Made by a program: the position numbers and the translations under genes. Below, in pieces: positions 54,700 through 64,000 of a stretch of 64,000 nt of DNA. This DNA comes from Bolinopsis microptera. Lineage: Eukaryota > Ctenophora > Tentaculata > Lobata > Bolinopsidae. The notes beneath the pieces were generated by a model. That model worked only from the letters and a program-made list of their open reading frames with translations, ran no database searches and was not told where the DNA came from. Every line of letters starts with the position of its first letter. Within the stretch, counting starts at the first letter, position 1. The DNA is taken from NCBI RefSeq assembly GCF_026151205.1, contig NC_087079.1, positions 14,880,445 through 14,944,444 on the forward strand, given 5' to 3'.

Positions 54700-57600
54700 G
54701 CTTCAATCTGCTGATGCAGGACATTCAAGTCAAGTCAAAAACTGTTTGCAGAACACCCTTTAGGGACATAAGGATATAGCTGTAAATTGTTAAAACAAAA
54801 TACAAATAAATAATTAATGCGTGGTTTAAAATAGATATGATTTAACATGAACTATGGGCATGAAGGTAAAATTAATGTTGAAAAATTACATAGATGCCCA
54901 CTTTGGAATAATCGTAAGTAAAGATTATTTTACAGTTATACACCAGAGAGTATAGAAAACATTATCGAATGGCAATGATAACCAAATGGGAAACGAATAA
55001 AGGAGATGTTTAAAGTTCTATACTTCTGAAAATAGGTCATATTCACGCAGGGGGCCCTTTTCACCGACAAAAAAATCCAGGCACTTAAAAATTGTTTCAG
55101 TTGCACAGAGCTAGAGTGTTAGAAATAGTCGAAACTTTGTTTATTTCATAGGATGAGACTCCTTGAATTTCATCTGACAATAATTTTAGATTTCCTTACA
55201 TAGTGAGAAATTTACATACATTTCCTATAGTCCTTATGTTCTCTGGAATTGTATTCCCAACATTTTGCACCTAAATATGTTAAGGTTTGTGTGTTCTGGA
55301 TTTGTGAATATAAAGTTGAACCTCTCAACATCACGTGATCCTCCGGATACATAAGAAAATTTACGGTGAATGATGATGTGTGCGCCTCATTAAGTATTTT
55401 TACTAATCGTATGATAGGTGAGTTGTCGTCTTAAGTGTAAGGGTAACCACTTCATATTTCGATATACATTTACTGTGGTTCCTGCCAAAGAACCTCCAGT
55501 GCAATTTTTGCTACTTTCTTGTATAATATATCAAGAGGAAATTAAGTTGTTTTGGCAGCCCTAGGACCATATTATTCCAGGTAGTACAAACATGGGGGTA
55601 GCATAAGAGCTTTTACAAACATTTTTCTATATTTCAGTGGAAGAAGATTTTCGACCATATTAATAACTGTCCCTATTCTTTTAGCAATTTTTGATTTCTA
55701 CATAATCAATATGGTCTTGAAAGTTCAATAAATTGTCTATTCATGAGACCGAAAATATTTTTGAGATTTAGTTTCTTCTATAAAAAGGCATTATTTTTCC
55801 AATCCAGAGGGATTGAAACGTGTCCAGATTAGGATATCTATCAAATACAATGAAGGAAGATTTTGCAGCATTTAGTCTCAGCTTGTTGTGTTGAGTTCTA
55901 AGCCATTCTACCACAATTTTCATATCCTTAATTTACATTATCATATATGCTCGGGAAATGTTATCAAAATATAGGTGCATGTCATCTGCAAATACGTAAT
56001 ACAGTAGAATGTGTGCATTTCTATGAGATCATTTATGAATAAACTAAATAGAATTGGTCCTAAGATGGCTACCCTGTGGCACACCGGTTTTAACAGGGAG
56101 TGATTGTGCTTACATTACCACGTATTTTGGTGTGCTGCTTTCTGTCCCAAGGTAGACTTTTGAACCAACTTTAAGACAAAGCCATCAACTCCATAATACT
56201 TAAGTTTTTTCACATAAAATATTATGGCTTACTGTGTCAAAGGCCTTTTTAATTATCTAAGAAACAATTGCAGGATTCCTTCTGTTGATTCCTTAGACGT
56301 AAATATTTTTCAATAGATTAAGCATAGAACAGTGTGGAATGATCTTTTCTTAATCCATACGTATGTTGGTATGCAGTTTATTTGTTTCAACATACTCTGG
56401 TGGCTGTTGGTTAACAAAAATATTCTATGCATTTTCCAAGTAGGGGGAGTATGGATATTGGCGAGTAGTTATTTGGAATCATTAGGGTCACCAGTTTTAA
56501 GAATTGGAGTTGGGACTGATGGCAATTTTACATGCAACGGGCATTGTTTCCAACTTTTCATACTAAGTTTATAATATGAGTTTACTGGATCGATGATTTG
56601 GGAATAATTACTTATAGACTTTAATAGGCATGATATCGTTAATGATTTATATGATGGTATACTGAGTATATATTCTTTTACTTGTTCAACAGTAAACCGC
56701 TTCGAATACCAGAGAGTTTACACTCTGGTCGAGGCGGCATATATTTCTAGGAAGTCGTTCTGAATCCTTTTTCTTAATTGATTTCTGTAATATTGTACCA
56801 ACGGTGGCAAAATGAGGTTAACTCCCGTTAACATTTTAAAGTTGCTTGGGGAAGAGCTACTTATTTTTCAGGTAAGTTGACGCATGTTTGATAGTTTTCC
56901 AAATCCCTTTCAAATCGTTTTTGGCACTGTTCACAGTAAGAGTCCTGAGACCATATTTGTACGTCTGTTATCTTTGGATAATTTTTGTCACATAGTTTCT
57001 TTGAGGACGTTAGTTAGCCCACGAAAAGTAGAGCATTTCTTTATGTAGTTTCACTTTTTTCGGAAGTTACCATATTCCATTAATTCACCTTAACTTGAAT
57101 TAGTTTAATTGTCCTAAACACTATTTATATTTCTGAAAGCATCTTCTTCTCCGTATTTCTGCCAGCACTATTTTTGAGGGAATTAAAAGAAAGTTACTAT
57201 TGACATTTAATCTTGTTTAGTGTGGACAGAAAATTATCTACGATTCCTGGATTGATGATTATGTCAGCTAGCGCATGCGTCTACATTAGTACTACTTAGA
57301 ATATTACTGTATTACTGCAGGATCCCAGAATATAGCTTAAGGCTTTTAGATTGTTTAAGGATAGTGGGTCTCTGATAAGGACCTTCTGGAATTACTAGCT
57401 TTATTTACTTTAAGTCGAGCACTCATTGAGAGCTTGTTGATCTCCTTTCTATCATCAGTACTTTACACTTATGAGATTAGAGTAACAGGAGTCATTTACA
57501 ACATCTATTGTGTCTCTGCGTTATTTACCATCTAAGTTTGCAACGATAGTAATTATGTAACAGTCTGTTATTCCAAAGAGCTTCATTGTTATAATCTAAC

Positions 57601-58300
57601 TTTTTTTATAATCTAGATCAGAAATAAAGAGTTTTGGTTAACATTAACTCGCCAATCCATATTACTTTCCTTACCTGAAGTTTCATTCATACATTCAGTC
57701 ATATAATCAAGGAAAGTATCTAGATGAAACAAAGTTTTGTGATCTGTAAAAGCAGCAAATGTAAGATTGCCGCCTTGAGTTGTATCCATATTGCTTGATT
57801 TTTAGATATTCAGAGGTAGGTTATATCTAAATTGAGTAATTTGTGGTTATAACATTTTGGTGATCAATATACCACACCCTCCTCTTCCCTCTATCGTTAG
57901 GGTCTATCCACACCTTATAAAATCAAAGTTTAAGGGGATGTTAAGTAGTATAGTGGTCTATATCAGATTTAGTTAGGTCTCTTTATTCCAATTATGTCAA
58001 GCTTATCGCGAAAAATATTAGCTCTGTAGTTCGAGAGTTTTTGCCAAGATTAGTCAGGCCACCCTGTTTATTACATAAGACAAGAGAGAGATTATCGTTT
58101 ATTGAGGTACGAATAAGGTATAAACCAAACCTTAATGGCGGAAACAAATCCAATTGCTGTTCCTCAAGTAGACTAGTTTCAAATTCGATGTCGTACATAT
58201 GATTTAAAAATTGGATTTCGGGATTCAGCAATCATACTGCAGTTTAAATCATAAATTTAACAGCATAAAATAGTTAACTCACTTCTGTTTGTGATAATAT
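54700..58300 (-). pseudogene. Heavily decayed LINE (endonuclease and reverse transcriptase)
   Basis: On the minus strand, frame-broken fragments occur in LINE order. An endonuclease-like LDIIGI near 57990 and a LDTFLDYMTECMNETSG segment near 57700 come first. Reverse transcriptase pieces TGVPQGSHL and, after a shift, GPILFSLFINDL lie near 56080-56050. FADDMHLYF is near 55990-55970, followed by VVEWLRTQHNKLRLNAAKS. Many stops and frameshifts mark an old, inactive copy. Boundaries are approximate. Confidence 0.65.
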
Positions 58301-60280
58301 AGCTTGAGAGATATAAAAACTTAAGTTATTAGAAATTTGTGCTTGATCTAACATTTTAAACCAGATAAACAGTCAATCCTGTTATTATTCATGGTTTGAT
58401 TATAGGAATTTGTAATGAAGGTTTAACACAAGTGAGTTTCTATTTGAGATGCTTACCAAGCCTGGGCAATTCTAACTTATTTAAGGTTGCACAGTGTCAG
58501 GCCCCTGCCAAAATACTTGTCCTTTCTTATTATAAATTTGAAGTAAAGAGATTATTTTCATGTTCTGTGTTAATGTATATTAGCCCCATGTTTTAACACA
58601 TATTCTCTATCAGTATGATTAACGTTCCCTGCACTATATGTCTTACTAGTGACAGGCTCTAGGCAGAATATGAAGATATATATTTTTGCACTATTAAATT
58701 CTGCCACATTTTGAACAAATTCTTCCTTGTCAATTGGTGGCACTGTTGAAGTAATTGTGTTGAGGTCAATTGGATCAACACAGTTAGTACCAGTTAGTTT
58801 AAAACAACCTTTTTAACCGTTTCTTTGTTGAGAACTTTGAACTGGACTGTCGCTAAAGAGTTTTTGGGACATTTGGATTGAGTTGGCCCTGGGTAGAAAA
58901 ATATTTGGCCTTCTGAGATGAAGAGCTCAAACAAGTTTTTCATTCAGATTGCCTAAACATTGGGCTGCTGGAAATAAAACTGTGACCTCACATCGTTGGG
59001 TGTCTCCTTTTCGAACAAATTGTTGTCTGTTGCATGCCGCCCTGATTGAGCAGATGGGGTGGTGGAGATGTAATAGGGTGGGGTTAGGAGTCGGTGCTGA
59101 TATGCACCATTCGTTTTCCGTGATGGATGTGAACTATAAACTCGTCTTCTTGATAAGGTACATAGCCGCTGGAGTTGGAGAAGTTTCATTATATGGGTCT
59201 GGTAATGTTCATTGCACATGTTGGTTTGGTGTAATTATTATCTTTGCGACTACAGTAAAGGTTTGATCAGTATGAATGTGATTCCTGATCCTTTTGTTTG
59301 TACAAGATGGTTGAGTTACAGATTTCATGTCTGTAATGAAGCTGGGGATTTTTAGAATGATACAACATCCCATGCTTTAGATCTAGGGCAGACACCACTT
59401 TTCCTGTTTTGAATTTCTGTGAACTGCATCGTCCTAGAGGCACCCAGAGAAACTGTAAATAACATATAAAGAGTTTTTCATCGATGCATTCTTCATTATC
59501 ACTATGGATAGGGCATGCATTCTCGTCCCAGTACTGTAGTAGTTTACGAGAGCAATGTTGGTGTAAACATAATCGGGAGTTTAGCACATCAAGATATGAA
59601 CAGATAAGCAGCCAGATAGGATGATGTGGTGTCTCCTTGCCTCGTGACTTCCCCCATGTATACACTTATGGGAAGTCCCCAAAGTAAGCTGTTTTCTATT
59701 TGAAACTGAGTGGCTAAAATCCAATTCTCTCAGGAGAGGTCTATGGAGGAATGTTTGAAAAACGGTGCCTGATCAATTGAGTTCAACAGGTGGTATGATA
59801 TAATGTCAGGGCTTTCGTATTTAACTTAACGGCCACATTAGATATGGGTGTTACTCACCATTTCAGCTAAATTACTTGCCACTCCATGCAGATTGACAGA
59901 TCCTGTTACTCCATTGATGTGATTTTCTGTGTGTTGGACTGATAGAATCTGGTGCTTAATGGATGCCATCACTATTGTGTGGCATGAAAAGATTCAGGCA
60001 CCTCGCATTCACTGTCATATTCAATATTAAAACGATCGTTGCAAATTCTGTCTGAACTGCAACATCTGAACACCTATCCAGGTACCAGCCGATAATCTAT
60101 GAAAGATGGTACTTTGAGTGTAACAACGTACCATTAATCTCTGCTATAGTCTGAGAAGTTTTGAACAATGTCTTCTTATGATCACTTTCCGTCGAGAATT
60201 GGACATGAGATTTGAGTTGCAGTACAGTTTTTGCATTTTTTGTTCACATTCCGACAATAGTTTTCCAAAAAATGTTTCCA
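58301..60280. other. Noncoding or unrecognised decayed sequence
   Basis: Holds a 132-codon minus-strand ORF (59665-59267) with several Cys and His residues but no recognised motif. It might be the remains of the LINE's 5' part. No host gene supported. Confidence 0.35.
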
Positions 60281-60289
60281 TTGAAATCG

Positions 60290-60846
60290 TCCATGATATT
60301 AATCAGAGACAGTGAGAGTGATATCAGGGTTAGGAAAGGAAGAGCATGGGGAGCATGCCACACTCTCAAAAAACTTTGGAAATCTAACCTTAGAAAGTCT
60401 ATCAAGACCAGAGTGTTCACAGCACTAGTCGAGTCGGTGCTGCTATACGGTTCCGAGACTTGACTATGACAAAAAGGCTAGAGAAGATGGTTGATGGTTG
60501 CTATACACGAATGTTAAGAATGGCCCTTAACATCAATCAATATCGAGACCATGTCAGCAACCACAGCCTGTACGGTGATCTTCCCAAAGTCAGCTCCAAG
60601 ATAACCCAACGAAGGCTCAGACTTGCAGGTCATGCTCACCGACATCCGGAGCTGACACTGAACAAACTGATCCTCTGGAAGCCGAGTCATGGGCACACTA
60701 ACAGGGGGCGACCTTACTTAACACTACTAGATAACCTAAAAGCAGATACTGGGCTGAAATCAGTAGATGAGATAGCTAGACTGATGGAGGACAGAAAGCT
60801 GTGGAGAACTGTTGTCAATGGATCTCGGGAATACTACCCGCCTTAA
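60290..60846 (+). pseudogene. RTE-like LINE reverse-transcriptase C-terminal fragment
   Basis: The plus strand reads LRKSIKTRVFTALVESVLLYGSET, broken into quotable parts by a one-base loss at about 60462. It then continues LEKMVDGCYTRMLRMALN, ITQRRLRLAGHAHRHPE and NRGRPYLTLLDNLK to the stop. These are hallmarks of the region after the catalytic core in RTE-type and related LINEs. It is 5'-truncated and frameshifted. An AAGTCAAGTAAGTCAG tail follows the stop. Confidence 0.8.
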
Positions 60847-60945
60847 GTCAAGTAAGTCAGTTGGAGAATTATAACACTTATCACTCGTAATTGTCACGTG
60901 TTCACTTCACCACGACTTTACAACCATTTAGATAGTAGTTTCATG

Positions 60946-62113
60946 TAGGCTATCCATTATCGGTATGAAATCTTTTATCTAGATAAACAGATAAAGATTT
61001 AGGTTTTATCTAGATAAAACCGATAAAACCGATAATTTTTCTGCTGAAGGCCAAAGCCAAAATGTTTTCCAAATTTCGCAAAAACTAATTGTCGACTTTT
61101 ATTACTGTTTACCAGTGATCTTGCCAAAGTACCACTTCCTTTCTTTTGAAAATATTAGAGGATCAGTTTTCTTCTCCGGGGAGCAGAAGTGCACCAGTTT
61201 TCTTCAAAACAGTAGACCAACGGTTTTCTTCTCCTAAGAACAGTAATGTACCAGTTCTCTTTAAAACAGTAGACCAACGGTTTCCTTCTCCTGAGAACAG
61301 TAACGCACTAGTTCTCTTCAAAACAGTAGACCACCGGTTTTCTTCTCCTGAGAACAGTAACGCAATAGTTCTCTTCAAAACAGTAGACCACCGGTTTTCT
61401 TCTCCTGAGAACAGTAGTGCACCAGTTCTCTTCAAAACAGTAGACCAAGGGTTTCCTTCTCCTGAGAACAGTAGTGCACCTGTTCTCTTCAAAACAGTAG
61501 ACCAAAGGTTTCCTTCTCCTGAGAACAGTAGTGCACCAAATACCGATTCTCCTCGAAACAGTAAAGCATTTTAAGTGATTCAGTGAACCGTTTACTTATC
61601 CTGTTGATAACTTGGTGCAACAGCAAACAGATTCCTTCTCCTGAATACAATGTTTCACTCCCAGAACACTTACGGAATTCAATTGAGTGCCCTGCCGGTA
61701 TTTTTGACTCCTGTTAACAGTAACATGCTCGTTCCCGTCTCCAGAATGATGATGAGGTAAAACGCTAGCACCCTCAAGAGAACAATGTCAATAACCTTCT
61801 CTGGATTTCAACAATTCATACAGTTCTACAGTTCCATAGGTATGCAAATGTAAATAAACCTCTTAAGCTCACATCTAAGTAAACTACCTCTTATATCATA
61901 CTAGAAGACGTTTGGGACTGTTTCTTGGATTACTTGGGAAGGCAAAAACACTAATATTTCTTTACAATTTTACGGTATTGTGGCAGTATTTTCGGTAATA
62001 TCTAGTGAATTTTTATACCGATAAAAATATGTTTTATCTAGATAAACAGATAAATTATTTTAACGAATTATCGGAGATAATTATCGGTTACGATTATCGG
62101 AGTGGATAGCCTA
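60946..62113. mobile_element. hAT-like non-autonomous element carrying a minisatellite
   Basis: Ends TAGGCTATCCA / TGGATAGCCTA are inverted. The 8-bp flank GTTTCATG is repeated exactly at 60938-60945 and 62114-62121. Subterminal GATAAA-rich palindromes (TTTTATCTAGATAAA) are present on both sides. The 8-bp duplication supports hAT. No transposase. Confidence 0.85.
61160..61570. repeat. 57-bp minisatellite, about seven copies, open in frame
   Basis: Units encode the 19-residue period LFKTVDQRFSSPENSNAPV on the plus strand (142-codon ORF 61146-61574). The minus strand is also open (61492-61163, 61505-61308). Because 57 is divisible by 3, stop-free frames persist. Expression is unproven, and the array lies wholly inside the hAT-like element. 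Confidence 0.9.
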
Positions 62114-62534
62114 GTTTCATGTCTCATGAATCACTCGTCACGTGTCATTCCATATATAAGTGCCGTTTTATAAATATTTAAGAGGTCATGTTCGAGCAGT
62201 TCTGTTATCTTCTATGTTACTATCATAATCTTTATATTACTTTCAAGAGTTATACCTCATAGTTATACCGTGTTTCCTTTATACGCAAACATCGTAAAAC
62301 AACCTGCATCACAGCTAAAACTTCCTGCTAGTTATGCTCACCTGCTGAAAACTGCTCTATATTTATCAGCGATTAGATAATTTGAATGGCACCAACTGCC
62401 AACATCTCTGATGTGTGCTCTTACCCTGTGTTAATTGTGTTTCTGTATATTCGCTCGTTTGTTGGTAACAATTTAGTGAAAAACGTCTAGAAAATATATC
62501 CTATTTCCTTTATCTTAATCTGCACTCTGCAGTT

Positions 62535-62852
62535 TACTTACTTTATTTTACTTTACGTTGTTTAGCTGCAAGGCAGCAGGGTCATCTATGAAAACCACCT
62601 TTTTCTTTTACTTCGGACAACCATGGCCGACACCAGCACTTACAGGAACCCGAAGGATCGATAACTAAGGCCAGCGACGGTTAAGGTATTATGCCACACT
62701 TTCTTCGCCTGTGGCATCGGAATCCTTAGCAGAACGGCAACGCCGCTCACCCCATGGCTAGCGGCACAGGCGGGGATCGAACCCGCAACCTCGTGATTGA
62801 GAAGCATATCACGAGTAAGGCAGGTCGACTAACGAACTGCGCCACTAAGCCA
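62535..62852 (-). mobile_element. tRNA-derived SINE
   Basis: On the minus strand the head GGCTTAGTGGCGCAG contains a pol III A box (TGGCGCAGTTCG, 62844-62833) and a perfect B box (GGTTCGATCCC, 62783-62773). About 200 bp of unrelated body and an AAGTAAAATAAAGTAAG tail follow. The tRNA part has an inserted stretch between the boxes and could not fold as a functional tRNA. Confidence 0.82.
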
Positions 62853-63088
62853 GTTTAATCTTTATTTACATTCTTTTGAAATAGATTGATCTGAATTCTG
62901 ATCTGAATTCTGATCTGAAGACTTAATAATTGTTGTTGAAACCTCCGGTTTTTGCAATCACAAGTGACATTTAAAAAAATTAGTTTTGTGAATAATAAGT
63001 TTACACCTGCTCACAGCTTTAAAATTTTCTTTTTGATTAGTAACTTTTACCGTTTCAACCTTCATTTGTTCACATTAACTACCACAGA

Positions 63089-63654
63089 ATGATGATAGTT
63101 AAACTGCTGTTTCTCCTTCCTCTGGTCCTGGCTGGAGATGACAGTGGTGCCACCCCCGGTGACGGTGGTGACTCCCCCGGTGACTCCCCTGGTGCCGTAT
63201 GCTATTACGTGACACAGCGTACCAAGTAGGTGACATGCTAAAAGAATATTGCTCAGACTGTTCATGTGGACTTGACGGTGAGTGGGACTGCAAAGAAAAG
63301 CCATGCTGTTTGTATGTTGATCCGACGAGTGGAACTGGCGCTACAACACGTGTTTATCCGGGAGATAGGTTTTACGATGGGTGTAGGAAGTGCATATGTA
63401 AGGCTAATCATAAGGGTGAATTGATGAGTCTGTGCAAAAAAATTGGATGTCCAGACAAATGCTCATACGAGAATTGGGATGGGCTCATAGGATACGCCAA
63501 AATAGGAGAGATGATTAACGTTAGATATTCTCCAGATAGTAAGGAAAAAGAATGTCCCAGAATCTGTGAGTGCAAGAAAAATGTCAGGGGCCTGGCTGTG
63601 GTGAGCTGTGCTTTTGATGATGGAATTATTTTAAAAGCTTGTGTCCCCCTTTAA
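63089..63654 (+). pseudogene. Secreted VWC-like cysteine-rich protein, frameshifted
   Basis: Frame 1 starts at the ATG 63089 with a signal peptide (MMIVKLLFLLPLVLAG), then a Gly/Asp/Pro/Ser spacer, and stops at TAG 63227-63229. Frame 2 is open through 63199-63654. It carries three cysteine-rich repeats of von Willebrand C style: GDMLKEYCSDCSCG...CKEKPCC, GDRFYDGCRKCIC...IGCPDKC, and a third ending CPRICECK...CAFDDG. The repeat pattern requires both frames, with the change near 63205-63215 (CYY in frame 1, DTAYQVGD in frame 2). A single-base loss explains it. It may be a young pseudogene, an allele or an assembly error. The protein would be extracellular. Nothing in it points to a specific partner. 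Confidence 0.7.
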
Positions 63655-64000
63655 GTTTCTAGCAGACAATTAACAGATTCTGTAATTTGTGAGCAAAACG
63701 TTCTCGTAGGTCTGGGTGCTTACCAGTAACCATGCTTCAGATACCAGTAAAATTTTACCCTGATTGATTTTATTTGCTCCTTACTCAAAGAAAGATTTCG
63801 TAAACAAATATGTAAAATGTTATTTTTTGCTTGTACCTGTCAAAACCTGGTTTTATTTTGTTTAGTAATTTATTTCCTACATGATATGTGGTTGATCAAG
63901 AAATACCTACGGTATAACAATTAAACAACGGTATAACAATTAAACAACTTAACCTGAAAAGTGAATATACCTCATACTGATAAAAGACAAGCGATCAGCT
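63655..64000. other. 3' flank of the VWC-like gene
   Basis: AT-rich, with a duplicated ACGGTATAACAATTAAACAA near 63909-63947. No further gene seen. Confidence 0.5.

Noticed and set aside
62761-62852. Candidate tRNA gene on the minus strand
   Set aside because: A and B boxes are present, but the anticodon arm and acceptor stem do not pair and the body and tail are those of a SINE.

Overview
The window is nuclear DNA from an invertebrate animal. It is AT-rich, its genes carry spliceosomal introns, it holds (TTAGGG)n tracts, and it has animal-type gene families: adhesion and class A GPCRs, a BACK-Kelch protein, a secreted beta/gamma-crystallin and VWC-like modules. It also carries CR1-group LINEs with a PHD finger, a gypsy-like gag element, TA-flanked mariner-like elements, hAT-like elements and a tRNA-derived SINE. 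A cnidarian or similar non-vertebrate animal fits best, but the species cannot be fixed from sequence alone. Spliced genes were assembled by hand. Every exon junction listed keeps the reading frame, and the splice sites are GT-AG except one GC-AG.

Layout, left part (1-24.6 kb). A MITE-like element (293-1040) is followed by a single-exon rhodopsin-like GPCR (1303-2343, +). Next is the 3' two-fifths of an adhesion GPCR, with the last transmembrane helices and a tail of about 435 residues in eleven exons (2644-6812, +). Then comes a 7.5 kb composite: two inverted arms of about 1.15 kb (8141-9285 and 14505-15664) enclosing telomere-like repeats. An LTR element carrying only gag and a protease remnant (9962-14209) sits inside that array. 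A small hAT-like MITE, a decayed LINE (-), an intact GNAT acetyltransferase gene (19026-19970, +) and a mariner-like element interrupted by an ORF1-only LINE follow. A three-exon class A GPCR (24594-23285, -) closes this part.

Middle and right (24.6-64 kb). A four-exon gene of unknown function lies at 27619-28629 (+). The rest of the middle is dominated by one large minus-strand gene, the BACK-Kelch part of a KLHL-type ubiquitin-ligase adaptor. Eleven exons run from 52844 down to 30105. Its 11.4 kb intron holds an intact CR1-like LINE ORF2, an unclassified 4.2 kb DNA transposon with G-run terminal repeats, and a second mariner-like copy. Another intron contains a complete secreted beta/gamma-crystallin gene on the opposite strand (42975-43658). 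Upstream of the visible exons are minisatellites, a decayed LINE, an RTE-like fragment, a hAT-like element carrying a 57-bp coding-like repeat, and a SINE. At the right edge is a secreted cysteine-rich VWC-like gene broken by one frameshift (63089-63654).

The host genes show no operon-like link. They look like independent receptor, adaptor and secreted-protein genes in a region expanded by nested transposons. The least explained structures are the inverted-arm element with telomere-like repeats, the 35.4-39.6 kb transposon with its unknown protein, and the ORF1-only LINE.
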